From contig JAJSPD010000011.1 in assembly GCA_021307315.1 (NCBI GenBank), positions 310,001 to 374,000 of the forward strand: a DNA stretch of 64,000 nucleotides, read 5' to 3'. Every line of letters starts with the position of its first letter. The first letter of the stretch is position 1. The position numbers were made by a program, and so were the translations under genes. The notes under the pieces were generated by a model. The model was not told the DNA's origin, did not search any database, and worked only from the letters and a program-made list of their open reading frames with translations. Positions 1 to 10,957 of the stretch are shown piece by piece. The DNA comes from Bisporella sp. PMI_857 (Eukaryota > Ascomycota > Leotiomycetes > Helotiales > Helotiaceae).

Positions 1-1
1 T

Positions 2-1252
2 TCCAGTCCTAAAGGATCGATAATATTTACGACACGGACGCGAGGAGCCGCATTTAAGCAGGTTCAGGCCCAAGAAAATATAATTGAAGTGACTGAAATG
101 ACCAAGCCGGAAGCCGAAGATCTGTTGAAGAAGGTTCTTGGCGAAAAGGTTCTCATTCAGGAACGAGAAACGGCTGATAAACTTCTCAGTCTCCTTGCTT
201 GGTTGCCTCTCGCAATTTTCCAAGCAGCATCGTTCATAGCAACAACTGCTATTCCACTTGCAGATTACGTTGTGCTGTTTGAGAGCAGTGAATACGACAC
301 CATCCAAATGCTCAGCGTGGATTTTGATGATCAGACCAGGTACCGAGATGAACAAATCAAAAACCCAATCGCAACAACATGGCTTATCTCATTCGAGCAG
401 ATCCAGAAGGAGGATCCGCTCGCAGCAAAGTACTTGTCATTTATGGCGTGTCTGCTTCGCGAAAACATACCACAGTCTCTTCTTCCAGAAACCACGTCAA
501 AACTAGATGGGATAAAAGCAATAGGAACTTTGACAGCCTACTCATTTCTCACCAGAAAAGCTAACTCGCACATGTTCGACATGCATCGTCTCGTTCACTT
601 GGTAACGCGAAACTGGTTGAAAGATCAAAGTCGGCTGGCTACTCAGACGGGGGTGACTTTCTCGAGAGTATTAGAAGTTCTTCCATACGGCGGTCACAAG
701 GACTATAACGTATGGGTAGAGTATCTGCCTCACGCAATTAAGGTTGCTAGTTCATCTGAGGAATTTGTTAAACACAAGGCAAGAATAATCTTGCTTGCTA
801 AGATTGGCCAGTGTCAACAAAGCGTAGGCCAATATAAAGTAGCAGAAGAAACACATCGACAGGTGCTAGAGCTTAGAAAAAGCGTGCTAGGAGAAGAAGA
901 TTCATCAACATTAGTAAGCATGAACAACATCGGCGATGCACTCAGCAGCCAGGGGAAGTACACCGAGGCAGAGAAGATGTATCGGGAGACATTGGCCCTA
1001 AGGGAGAAGGTGTTAGGAAAGGAGCACCCTCACACACTCACGAGCATGAGCAACGTTGGTTATGCACTCAGCGGCCAGGGGAAGTACACCGAGGCAGAGA
1101 AGATGCATCGGGAGGCATTGGCCCTAAGGGAGAAGGTGTTAGGAAAGGAGCACCCGGAGACGCTCGCAAGTATAGGTAACTTGAAATATGTAATTGATAA
1201 GCAGAAAAGTAATGCTGCCACAGTTGATACACGTAAAGAACTTTATCGATAG
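2..1252 (+). CDS. NB-ARC-TPR NLR-like protein, 5'-truncated by window edge
   Basis: Cytosolic STAND/NLR-type protein. The frame is open from base 2, so the true start lies outside the window. The first residues read GSIIFTTR, the NB-ARC sensor-type motif (RNBS-B), and about 55 residues on LAWLPLAI matches the GLPLA motif. A winged-helix-like stretch follows, with FDMHRLVH. The end holds three kinesin-light-chain-type tetratricopeptide repeats of 42 residues (motifs such as GKYTEAEKM, ALREKVLGKEHP). The last two repeats are nearly identical at DNA level (about 931-1030 and 1057-1156), which points to recent duplication. The Walker A segment would lie upstream. No N-terminal effector domain can be assigned. 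In fungi such NB-ARC-TPR proteins are regarded as non-self recognition or immune-like receptors; that role is inferred from the family. Confidence 0.85.
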   Translation, partial: SSPKGSIIFTTRTRGAAFKQVQAQENIIEVTEMTKPEAEDLLKKVLGEKVLIQERETADKLLSLLAWLPLAIFQAASFIATTAIPLADYVVLFESSEYDTIQMLSVDFDDQTRYRDEQIKNPIATTWLISFEQIQKEDPLAAKYLSFMACLLRENIPQSLLPETTSKLDGIKAIGTLTAYSFLTRKANSHMFDMHRLVHLVTRNWLKDQSRLATQTGVTFSRVLEVLPYGGHKDYNVWVEYLPHAIKVASSSEEFVKHKARIILLAKIGQCQQSVGQYKVAEETHRQVLELRKSVLGEEDSSTLVSMNNIGDALSSQGKYTEAEKMYRETLALREKVLGKEHPHTLTSMSNVGYALSGQGKYTEAEKMHREALALREKVLGKEHPETLASIGNLKYVIDKQKSNAATVDTRKELYR

Positions 1253-1764
1253 AAGAGAATAAAATACATCTAGCACTAAGAGTTGGGCTTGCTTAAACAG
1301 TAGAACTAGAAGAAGCCAACGTTAGCCAAGGAACTTAAACCTACAGTCTCTAAGAGAAGAAGCTAGGGAAAAGACAAAGATCCGAAGAGAGATAATAGAT
1401 GGCCATGAAGAGGCTGCCCACTACCTCTGCATTGTAACAGTACATTCATAGGTTAGTGCTCCTCGAGCTAGTTGAGCAGTAGTTACTCGCTCCTCTCAAC
1501 TCGTTTTACCAGCATCCCCACCAACCACCATAATACCAGCACGGTTTATATATTTTTGTTCTTGCGCTCTTTTAATTTCTAGAAGATTTACCATGGTGGC
1601 AATATAATACACTTGCGCATTAGTATTATTACTCTATCGGTATAATATTTGCAAGCGATTTGATCGAGGGCTTCTCTAAATCGAGTCCTGGCATGCACCG
1701 CACCTGCACTTATCGCTCTCGGGTGGTGATTTGTAAGGCCACGCCATACGTAGCTGTGCCTCGA
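1253..1764. other. Intergenic stretch, nothing recognised
   Basis: No coding frame of note and no family match. An AT-rich part around 1540-1660 separates the NB-ARC gene from a NACHT fragment. Confidence 0.5.
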
Positions 1765-2031
1765 TTAATTCGATCGAAGCCGAACTATCTTCAACGGTTG
1801 AGCTTCGGCTAAGAGCTGTGCAATAACCTGTACGTTGGTATCATCATCACGCTCATCGAGCGCATCAACTAAGAGAACATGTGAGCATTGGCAGCCTCTG
1901 CCGTCCAGCTTTGATAGTGGATGGAAGACAGGCTGGTCACGCTGGTTACGGAGGGATTGGCTTGCAACATGTTTGCGCTTGGTAATAGCATCGCAGATTT
2001 GTTGTTGAAGAGATGGTATTGTTTGTATCAC
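1765..2031 (-). pseudogene. NACHT-domain fragment of a decayed NLR
   Basis: The reading frame gives SLQQQICDAITKRKHVASQS and HVLLVDALDERDD, which align with the Walker B region of the intact NLR at 5891-9971 (SYANQWRQLILGPLSKLD and FVFVIDALDEC). Only about 85 residues around Walker B survive. Walker A, the HET domain and the repeats are absent. The fragment is bounded on its right by an LTR insertion. It is a relic of a second NACHT receptor of the same subfamily, on the same strand as the intact copy. Confidence 0.75.
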
Positions 2032-2096
2032 TCTGTAAGTGATACTTCTTGGTTATTGAGAACTTGCGATTTCCCAGGTCGGCTACCCACGGGGCA

Positions 2097-2514
2097 TGTA
2101 TCACGGCCCTATCTCGCTTAGAGCCCCTTGGGGCTCGGCCCTTGGCACCACAGGTGTCAGGATTTGAGAATCTAGGTAGCTGACATGTCCCTGACTAAGT
2201 GGGGAACGCTAGCGCGGAAGACTTTTCACACACGCACAGTTCTACAATTTTGTATTATCACACAGAGAGACAACAATAGAGAGCCTGTGGGCATCCCCAA
2301 TACCTTCTGAATATCATTGTGTATTTCTCGTTCTATCAACAGGGCTCGCTTACACTGGCACCTGGCCAGTCTCCTATATAAAGCACTGCTTTCCTTCCCT
2401 TCTTCTGTCTGTAGCTTGTTCTCTTAGTTATAGCAATTGACAGTCGTTCACATCTTTGAGTCCCTCTTCCTGAGATCCACGGATCGAGATCCCTGTTCGC
2501 CTTGAGTTGTTACA
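2097..2514 (+). mobile_element. Solo LTR, family A, with nested family B LTR
   Basis: Begins near TGTATCACGGCCC and ends TTGAGTTGTTACA, like the other family A copies here (11350, 20068, 42042, 45865, 60458). A promoter-like CTATATAAAG lies inside. Family B LTR 2155-2338 is inserted in it. I see no matching target duplication for the outer copy. Confidence 0.75.
2155..2338 (+). mobile_element. Solo LTR, family B, nested in LTR A
   Basis: Starts TGTCAGGATTTGAG and ends CGTTCTATCA. The 5-bp ACAGG is duplicated at 2150-2154 and 2339-2343. The same family recurs at 15820-15971 and 46761-46945. No internal retrotransposon sequence remains, so it is a solo LTR. Confidence 0.85.
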
Positions 2515-2815
2515 GAGTGCATGCATTGCAGAGAGGCTAGTTAAAGTTTTTACACTTTTTACTGGTCATTTCTGGCACAGCCTCGGCGCTCGTCAGATTA
2601 TTTATACATCCCAGGCTGTTTTATTTATGGCCGGGGTTTTTTTCAGCAGAATTTTATACTCTATATAAAAGTGCATTGTAGCTGATTAAATTTGTAGACA
2701 AAGTGTAGGAAGTAGGGGTTTACGGATCCACATACGACCCACCAGGTCACGTGGCCCGCACAACCCCCATTTTGTAGAATCTAGAGTAGAACCTAATTGA
2801 TGGTTTCGCTGTGTT

Positions 2816-3083
2816 CTTACCTTCCACGGGGCAAAAGGCACAGCTTATAGGCCGTGCTCTTGCTCTTGGTGGATATGGTAATTGTTGTTGTATTGAGTTC
2901 TACTCTTCGTTCTAAGATAAAGGGGGTGTGATGGCGCGTGCGCCATCACGTGCCACGTGTGAGTCATACGACTGGCTTGGTCAATATATACCCACACTAA
3001 TACAACAACAATTACCATATCCATCAAGAGCAAGAGCGTGGCCTACAAAGTAGAGCTGCGCCTTTTGCCCCGTGGAAGGTAAG
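2816..3083. repeat. Foldback (MITE-like) element
   Basis: Long terminal inverted repeats: 2816-2895 (CTTACCTTCCACGGGGCAAA onward) is repeated inverted at about 3000-3083. The core is about 100 bp and contains the palindrome GATGGCGCGTGCGCCATC at 2931-2948. A target duplication is not obvious. It is non-coding, and the superfamily is unknown. Confidence 0.75.
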
Positions 3084-4163
3084 ATACTTGAACCAACACA
3101 AAGATTTCGACTTTATCTGACTTGTTTATAGCGCGCTGCAGCTCAACTCTTACCATGCTGTTTGGCAGTACATATTTTATTTCTATTCTATGACTATTAT
3201 AAATGCTGCTGGTTTTGCAATCAGTACCGCGGCTCTTTACGCGACATGTCCGGACTGTTACAAATTCTTCACCGTGAAAACAGCAGAAGTAGAATTTTTT
3301 GCTTACTTTCGCGAATTAGAGATTCAGTAGTCAATTACCATAGCCTAGGGCTTCTATTGGTAGATTCAAAATGAAGACGGCAGCGAGCCGGAACACTCCG
3401 GTCACACTAGACGAAAACGGACCAAACTTCACGAGAACTTCTTGAGTAACCTATTCAAGGCCGAAAGCGTTTTCAACACTCTTTCTGCTCTTGCCGATAC
3501 ACTGTCCAACCCACTGTCCAACCAGGCGAAACTCATCAAGCGTTTCTTTTCCTCGCTCCTTATATCTGAATCCTAGAATTCTTCGATTAACGGGTTATTC
3601 AGCTTGGATTTATGGCTGGTTAACAACAATCACTACATATTTGGTCTAGCTTACAAGTGGTAAGTGGTTGATCACTGTTGGTATGTTAGTCACGCGAAGG
3701 AGAATTCATGGGTACTGAGTGAATAAGGCAGTGAATAGGGGATCCGGTTACATGACCCACCTGTAGCATATAAAAGAACGCATCGTAGTAGTAGCAACAA
3801 TTATGAACAATTTATTACATTCTATTTACCAGAAACCGCGCAATAAGTACGCGGTGTTGCTACAAGTAAAGTAGTACCTCAATTACAGTTCAAGGCAGTG
3901 GAAATACCTGAATTCAATTGCAACAACCGTAGAAAAACAGCATTTGTAAGTAGTCTTACTGGTACACCACGCCAGAACCGTATAACGAACATGCTCGCAT
4001 CGAAATTCGGCTTGAGTGTAGTCACACATGGTAAAGCGCGTTCTTCGAACCACGGGAAAGGCGAAAAAAATAATTTTTTGAGCGAGGCACCAAAGGAGAT
4101 TCTTTATGTGTCACGGATGCTGCTGCTTTAAACTGCTCAGCATAGAACCTATTAGCTAACATT
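3084..4163. other. Weakly coding stretch without recognised gene
   Basis: Contains an open frame at 3898-4131 (77 residues, GTG-initiated) with no known motif, directly upstream of the small Cys-rich frame. It could be an upstream exon of that gene, but no splice link was established. Otherwise nothing recognised. Confidence 0.4.
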
Positions 4164-4481
4164 ATGCTCACAGATCGACACCTCGTTGGAGTTAAAGATA
4201 TGCCAGGCCATCTCGAGCCACCAAAAAACCAGCTATTGGGTAAAAGACAAAGTGAAGATGATTTGGGTAAAGCACGTGTCGAAGAAAAAAAAGCTTCTAA
4301 AGAAGAAGAGGACCGAAGAAAGGAAGACTGGGTACACAAAGAGCAGAGAGTAAGAGTAAGGAGAAAGTACTACTGCTGCTATTGTAATGAGGAAAGAGAG
4401 TTTGCGAAAGATAGTACATGTTGTACTTGTGGGCACAGGAGCTGGGGATGTTCAGAGTGCTTAGCTGGACGTGCAAAATAA
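4164..4481 (+). CDS. Small zinc-ribbon-like protein, hypothetical
   Basis: 105 codons from ATG. The middle (residues about 28-68) is a run of Lys/Glu/Arg likely to be helical or coiled. The C-terminal third has paired cysteines: CCYC, CCTC with GH, and CSEC (about residues 70-100), which resembles a treble-clef or zinc-ribbon fold seen in many small ascomycete proteins of unknown function. No signal peptide is seen. It could be an intact small gene or the last exon of a larger, decayed one. Function unknown. Confidence 0.4.
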   Translation: MLTDRHLVGVKDMPGHLEPPKNQLLGKRQSEDDLGKARVEEKKASKEEEDRRKEDWVHKEQRVRVRRKYYCCYCNEEREFAKDSTCCTCGHRSWGCSECLAGRAK

Positions 4482-4898
4482 GTAAAGGGCATTCTGAACG
4501 TGCCGTTGTCCCTTCTTGATATTTCGAAGAATGTTTCTGCCGCAGTGGGACGTGCTACAAAAATTAAACCCTCCTTTCCATCACTTGGGAAAACGAGGAC
4601 ATGAATGCATTGTTACACAAGTTCCAGCCACCTTTACAGAAGTAGTCAAAGTTCAAATTGTTGCCGATCCAAATCCAAGTGCTTGATTGCTGTGCCCATC
4701 AAACGTCGTTTTACAGTGGTTGCCATACTGATTGCAAGAAGGTCCGTCCACGCGAGGCTGAACATTGAGACGCGAAAGTCTCGGGTCTTTCCATCACTCC
4801 AGGACTGCCAATTTCCCGTCCGTGAGAGCACAGTTGCATGATAGCCAAAGCAATCTATATAATATATCTATATTATCTATATATTCGTATAATATTAC
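4482..4898. other. Intergenic stretch, nothing recognised
   Basis: Short overlapping frames on both strands with no motif. AT-rich at 4855-4895. Confidence 0.4.
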
Positions 4899-5481
4899 TG
4901 TTGGTCTAACTAGAGCAGGTCACGTGCTCGCGTACTTGAACGAAGAGTGTCGTTGACGTGACCCGGAATGGGGTTATATATACTCGTGATTTCACCATAG
5001 TTAGAGCTTAACTCTCAATCAATCAATCACTCAAGAATACAATAGGCACTCACGTCAGGAACGTGGTAGTGCCCCGTATTAGAGTGAACCCACACATCTT
5101 ATCCGGGCTCTAAAGCCCCATAACTTGCAGGAAATCGTTATTAGCTTTGTGGCTGCCGCGGTGTGTAAATTAGGTAAGGCTGCTACGTTAATCAGGACCC
5201 GGGTCGAAGCGACGAACGATATTTGGGTCAGAGCGAAATGACCCCGAGTCTATAATATTTACGCCGTAATTTCAATTATGAAGCTTTAGGCATAAACGCC
5301 AACGGCGGCTGGAGGTACCGTGGCGCCTGGTGTGCCACATCAAGCTTAGGAATGACTTCAATGCCTAGCGTAACATGGTTGGTCCAGCACGAAAATCGCA
5401 ACCAAAATCTTAAACATAATAGAGCCTGTACGGTATCCAAAGCCGTACTCAAGCCAGCATCGAACCTATCGTCTTGCATTT
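4899..5481 (+). mobile_element. LTR-like sequence plus gag-like remnant
   Basis: 4899-5094 looks like an LTR (TGTTGGTCTAAC start, TATATATAC promoter-like box, end ..ACCCACA). After it, a broken frame reads EIVISFVAAAVCKLGK, RVEATNDIWVRAK and then VYNIYAV, which resembles gag-type sequences of fungal LTR elements from memory. Several stops are present. A family C solo LTR then cuts it. The assignment is tentative. Confidence 0.4.
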
Positions 5482-5684
5482 TGTCAGGTGCCAGGATGTC
5501 ATGTGCTAAAGGGGCAAGGAGCGGCTCGGTAAGAGCCATGATGCTGGGCATTTATGGGCACGTGGGGAGCCGCCAAGGGTACGGAGGGTATAAGTAGGGG
5601 ACTCGGGACATAGTAGAGAGGGTAGAGATTAGTCTTGTATCAGAATTGCAGTTGACTTGTGCCACACTACTCCAGCACCTTACA
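5482..5684 (+). mobile_element. Solo LTR, family C
   Basis: TGTCAGGTGCCAGG to AGCACCTTACA, with perfect 5-bp duplication CATTT at 5477-5481 and 5685-5689. Other copies lie at 13325 (inverted, truncated) and 59881-60081. It sits about 200 bp downstream of the NLR stop codon. Confidence 0.9.
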
Positions 5685-5890
5685 CATTTGCCAAAATCTC
5701 GTATGCTTGGCCTATTATAGCTAGCTTGGAACCGCGTATAGACAGAACATTCTGTGGCTATTCTGGAAGGTACTAGAAATCAAATGGCAAATACAGACTA
5801 CTATAAAGGCAGGTGCTTTCCTTTTACCCTCTATAGTACAGAGAGAAAAGAAAAGAATATATTATACAGATAAGGTGTTCATAATATGTA

Positions 5891-8800
5891 TTACTGTTGT
5901 ATATACTTTGACCCTTTCTTAAATCCAAGGATGGATATTCTCCCTGATGAGTGTCCTAATACAATATTTCTGTTCCAAGCAGACATAGAAGTCGGTCGAT
6001 ATTCAGGAGGAAGCCAAAGAATTTTCTCCTCCCTTTCTACTACCCAATTATTTAATACTAATAAAGTATCCTCTTTCTTGGCTAACGCCAAGACGGCCAC
6101 CGACCAGACGGAGCTTGAATGGCCCTCGAGCGTCTGCAGCGCCGCACCTGTTATGGCGTCCCAGACCTGTAACGTCTGATCGTCTGATCCAGACATCACC
6201 TGTTTGCCATCGGGTGAGAAGGCTACTAAGTTGATCGAGCTTGAATGGCCTTCGAGCGTTTGCAGCGCCGCACCTGTTACAGCATCCCAGAGCCGTACTG
6301 TCTGATCGTCTGATCCAGACACAACTTGCTTGCCATCGGGTGAGAAGGCTACTGAGTTGACCCAGTTTAAATGTCCTTTGAAAGTTTGCAAAGCAGCACC
6401 TGTTATAGCGTCCCAGAGCCGTACCGTCTGATCTCGTGATCCAGACACGACTTGCTTGCCATCGGGTGAAATAGCTACTGAGCTGACCCAGTTTAAATGG
6501 CCTTTAAACATCTGCAGCGTTGCACCTGTTACAGCGTCCCAGAGCCGTATTGTCTGATCGCTTGATCCAGACACAATTTGCTTGCCATCGGGTGAAATAG
6601 CTACTGAGCTGACCCAGCGTAAATGGCCTTCGAGCGTTTGCAGCGTTGCACCTGTTACGGCGTCCCAGAGCCGTACCATCTGATCGCCTGATCCAGACAC
6701 GACCTGTTTGCTATCGGGCGAAAAAGCTACTGAGTTGACCCAGTTTGAGTGGCCTTCGAGCGTTTGCAGCGCCGCACCTGTTACAGCATCCCAGAGCCGT
6801 ACCGTCCGATCGTGTGATCCAGACACGACTTTTTTGCCATCGGGTGAAAAAGCTACTGAGCTAATCCTGTCTGAATGGCCTTCGAGCGTTTGCAGCGCCG
6901 CACCTGTTACGGCATCCCAGAGCCGTACTGTCTGATCATTTGACCCAGATACAATTTGCTTGCCATCGGGTGAAATAGCTACTGAGCTGACCCAGCGTAA
7001 ATGGCCTTCGAGCGTTTGCAGCGTTGCACCTGTTACGGCGTCCCAGAGCCGTACCGTCTGATCGTCTGATCCAGACACGACCTGTTTGCAATCGGGTGAG
7101 AAATCTACTGAGTTGACGGAGCTTGAATGGCCCTCGAGCGTTTGCAGCGCCGCACCTGTTACAGCGTCCCAAAGCCGTACCGTCTGATCTTCTGATCCAG
7201 ACACGACCTGCTTGCCATCGGGTGAGAAGGCTACTGAGCTGACCGAGCTTGAATGGCCCTCGAGCGTCTGTAAAGTAGTACTCCAATTTGCTTGTACTTT
7301 CGGTTTCGCTTGGATCCAGGGCGGAATATATTTCTCAAAGCATCCCCGAACAATACTCTTTTCTGGGGCAAAGACAAGGGCCGAACAGTATAGTTGGAGA
7401 GGTGCCTGTTCAATAACTAAACGGTTATATAGAGCAAATCGCTTGGCGTCATGAATAAATGCGTGCAAATTGGGGCTTTTATTAACCTAGGGACAAGTCA
7501 ATTAGACTTCTGTAATAATAGATAGATAGCTTACTGGAACGTGAGCCTCTAAAGACAATATTGCTTGAATCCCTTCTGACGTTTTGCCCATCCACCCAAG
7601 CGCCTCAAACCAGTGCAGTAAATGAGCTTGCAGAAACTGGTGAGCTTCCCTGCTGTCACAAATCTGAGTACCACTCTTTTGCAAATGCTGGACCCAGTAA
7701 AGGCAGGCATATTGAACTTCGGGTGGAAGGCATTCTTTAATCCGACTGCTCTCAACCTCACTAGCTTGACTACCAGGAGCATACATTTCACAAATATCCT
7801 TCTTGAGTTTCCTGGACATTAGCTGTATGCAAGTAGTAGCTAGTGTCTGGTGTGCCACCTTCTCATCCACCCAGAAATCCCCACATCGATCTTTGCTTAA
7901 GAGGAAGTCACGAAATGATGGATGATGAAGACGGAGCTGCTGATTATGGTCCGTTGGGATATCTATAATGGCGTGAAGATCCTTAATTGCGACGCCAACT
8001 GACTCTTCATTGAGGATTGTGCTTAAAGAATTGACAGAGAGGGGAGATAAGAGAATAGCAATACTTCCAAGAATACTCCTTAATAAAATATATAGCTCCT
8101 GCTTGAACTTCTCATTATAGTTTTGTGGGATGGAACGTTGCAGGACTGAAGTGTAGAGGTGGTTTAGATGCCCCTCTGGCGATTCTGCGTCAATTTCGCC
8201 AGCCAAAATCGCGCCAATTCGTTCCTTCGCAAACGGTCCTCCTCCGATGAATCGGCATGCGGTCGCAGCCCAAATGAAAAGGCCGCTTGCTTTCCGAACA
8301 AGATTGGCGATAACATCTCGGCCTAGCCAATTATTTGGGAAATAATTCTCTCGCCCGATGAGCTGGAGCTTGTGTGTAAGGAAAACGGAGATGTCATGGT
8401 TAATAACCAATGTCGGTATGTTGTGAAGAACAATATGCCGGTGTTTGTCTTTTGATATCTGACCGAAGCCATGTCGAATTGGAGTGTCTGGTCTGCTAGT
8501 CAAGAATACTCGCAAGCGAACTTTCTTTAGTGATTGAGCCTCAACCAATAGTTGTAAAATAAGTGTTATATCTGCGTCGCTTTCGCATTCGTCCAGAGCA
8601 TCAATCACGAACACAAAAGAAAAGGGGCGGTAACCTCTGTCGAGTTTTGAAAGTGGACCAAGGATTAGTTGCCGCCACTGGTTGGCATACGACTGAGCCG
8701 CTATGTTTTTGTTCTCCTTCATTGCATCGTAAATACAGCGCTTCAGATATTGAGATTCCTCGGAGAGTTGAGCCGCTATAGAAGTGAAGAATTTGCCAGC

Positions 8801-9971
8801 ATGGCTAATGTCGCCACCACCTTTGGAGAAGAAGAAGCTGGCACCAAGACGGCCTTGTTGAAAGCATTTATGAGCGATGGTGCGGGCAACCGTGGATTTT
8901 CCTGTGCCAGCTAGTCCATTAAGCCAGAATATAGTGCGTTCGTCGCTTCCGTCTATCCAGTCGTGTATTTGTTGTTGCAAGTCTACGCGGGTATCAGGGA
9001 GACAAGTTGGCTCGTGCTGCCATTTTGCAGTATTAAAGGGTGCATCAGAGGCGTATGGTAGGTTTTTAAGCAGGCTGTCCATGTCTAGAGCGTTTTTTTT
9101 TTAGAATAATTACTTGGTATATCCCCAGCTATAGTAGCTGGCGAGATTGTAACCAAAGACAGCTATGCGAGCATTGCACTCAAGTAGCACATAGCAATTA
9201 GCATTAGAAAGAATACTTACCAGGTACGCGATTTTCGATTTCTCTATAAAGCCGAGAGAACGCCATCTTCTCACCTTCGCCATAGTCAAGCAGCATAGAA
9301 ACGTTGAAAACACCAAGTAGACAGTATGCCTTGTCCTCCGCTTTCTTGGTGTGCCGCCGTTCTACCCAGCTAAATATCTCTTCAGGAGTAAAGCGAGAAA
9401 GTGACTGCCCTCGAAGGACTACTATCGGAATATCCGTTACTTCAGCGATCTGCTGTTCGAGCGAACTCTTATCGCCGAGCCGCACACCATCTCGTGTGTA
9501 AAACTCGACTATCTCTGGAGCAAGGAGCTCTTGTAGTGTCCAACCCCGAGAGAACCATTCGCTCTTTGACAGCGCGGACTCCTTTGCTGCACTTATTGAC
9601 CGGTCGTCTCGATCACCAATGTATACATCTGCTAGATAAACATAGCATTTGACAGCCTTCTGGTACCACCGAAACATGGAGAATATAGCTACACTAAGCT
9701 CGTTCTGATCCGACTGATCGATGCAGCAAGTATCCACCCAGAAATAGTATATGCCGTCAGCTTTTGCTTGTGCGCTGCAAAATTGTAGTTTCTTGTAGCC
9801 AGGTTTCTTTTTGTCATGAATCCCCTCAGCAATCTCCTTGAACATAATCTCATCGTCTTCGTGTGTACTCCATCTGTGAGATAAAACGGCATATGGGGGT
9901 ATGCTGTCTTTCGCGAACCGCTCTTGGATGAAGCGGCCATCGTCGCTGACGGCTAGAAGACGCATGGCCAT
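5891..9971 (-). CDS. HET-NACHT-WD40 NLR (het-d/het-e-like), intact
   Basis: Cytosolic STAND receptor of the vegetative-incompatibility type. Three exons by splice signals: 9971-9221, 9084-7535 and 7486-5891. The introns are 9085-9220 (GTAAGT..CTAG) and 7487-7534 (GTAAGC..CTAG). They sum to 3897 bp, or 1298 residues in frame. The HET domain has PPYAVLSHRW (about 25-34), WVDTCCIDQ (78-86) and RGWTLQELLAP (142-152). The NACHT has Walker A GLAGTGKST (about 307-315) and Walker B FVFVIDALDEC (about 407-417). A linker with KSIVRGCFEKYIPPWIQ leads to nine full WD40 repeats and one partial (from about 840), then a tail with EEKILWLPPEYRP. The start may be Met1 or Met3 (MRLL). In known relatives the repeats sense a partner and the HET domain triggers cell death; that is inferred here. 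No lesion seen. Confidence 0.93.
6060..7280 (-). repeat. Tandem 126-bp WD40-coding repeats
   Basis: Nine near-identical units and one partial, each coding 42 residues with LQTLEGH, SPDGKQVVSGS and DQTVRLWDA. Differences cluster just after GH (SSSVSS, LRWVSS, SDRISS, SNWVNS, LNWVNS) and after SGS (E, D, N, H, G, S, R). Units at about 6541-6666 and 6961-7086 are almost the same at DNA level, suggesting unit exchange. Confidence 0.9.
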
Positions 9972-10466
9972 GGTTGACTAGAGTGAGGTATTGTTGCATG
10001 CGGCATGGGAGACTGCGCGAAATTTAAAGAGAAGCTCAGCGGAAGAGGGGTCGCAAGAGAGAGGGATCTCGATAGTTATTGAGCCGCCGAGTTAGCACAG
10101 ACGTAAAGTGAGGCAAAGGTTGGAAAAGACGTGGGTCGAGGCTGTCGCCTTCAGCTGAGGGGCAGCCTCGTCGTGCATCATCACTACAAGTGCGCCAGAC
10201 TAGCCAATCGCAGCCACTTCAGAAGATCCTGGCAGCTGCCTGGCTATTTCGAGCCAGCCACGCATCGTCTTTCTATAAATATTGTAGTGAGGAAGAATGC
10301 ACATTAGAATATAGACACTCGGCTGCACAAACGCAAAGTGGGTGATATATCAAAGAGGCTAGAAAATGGCTATAGTATCTGATTCGGTAATAATTAGTAA
10401 ATGGCATGCTCCGGAACCGCGTGCGCCAATGCTTGATAGCCGCCGTACCCCTGGCATCCTACAGTA
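9972..10466. other. Upstream region of the HET-NACHT-WD40 gene
   Basis: About 495 bp between the NLR start and a MITE. No coding frame. The promoter is presumed here, but no specific site is supported. Confidence 0.4.
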
Positions 10467-10606
10467 GGGTGCAAAAAGTGTCGGACCCCACCTCCCCTGC
10501 TAGCGCAATTGCCTCAGGGGAATAAAATTGCGTACACTAAAAACTGCAGCCTAAAACTGCTTATATATGGTCACGCTAGCTAGGGGGTCCGACGCTTTTT
10601 GCACCC
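10467..10606. mobile_element. Tc1/mariner-type MITE with TA duplication
   Basis: Inverted ends GGGTGCAAAAAGTGTCGGAC and its near-complement GTCCGACGCTTTTTGCACCC, flanked on both sides by TA (10465-10466, 10607-10608). It is 140 bp and non-coding. A partial copy of one end lies at 20318-20346. Confidence 0.85.
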
Positions 10607-10632
10607 TACCGTATGTAGGCTTCTGCCACTAC

Positions 10633-10827
10633 TGTCAGGATTTGAGATCCAGGTAGCTGACATGGGGTTCCAATACATGTACCCCCTGGGGTACGTTAAT
10701 AATTCTGACTAAGCGCAACGCGTACCTTTGGCCAGTTTCTTGTATAACAATTGATAGCGTTTACACTTTTAAGTTTCTTTTCTTAAAATCCACGGATCGA
10801 GATTTTTGTTCGCTTTAAGTTGTTACA
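10633..10827 (+). mobile_element. LTR of family H with family A-like 3' half
   Basis: Starts TGTCAGGATTTGAGATCCAG, like the copy at 34078. From about 10740 it resembles the 3' half of family A (CAATTGATAGC, ATCCACGGATCGAGATTT, TTGTTACA). It is probably a related or recombinant LTR. I found no target duplication. Confidence 0.55.
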
Positions 10828-10957
10828 GTAGTGTAAGTCTTTGTATTTGACTTTATTTTATTTCAATTTCTATTGCAACTAATTAACTCCGTAGACTTTT
10901 TCACTTTTTAAGTGCTGGCCACATGATCGTAGCTACATACAAATAGCTACTAACAGT

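Noticed and set aside
6936..7286. Second minus-strand frame with ARGPFKLGQLS repeats
   Set aside because: It is an alternative frame of the same WD40 DNA.
7212..7454. Plus-strand open frames opposite the WD40 array
   Set aside because: They are shadows of the 126-bp repeats, where lack of stops follows from the repeat sequence.
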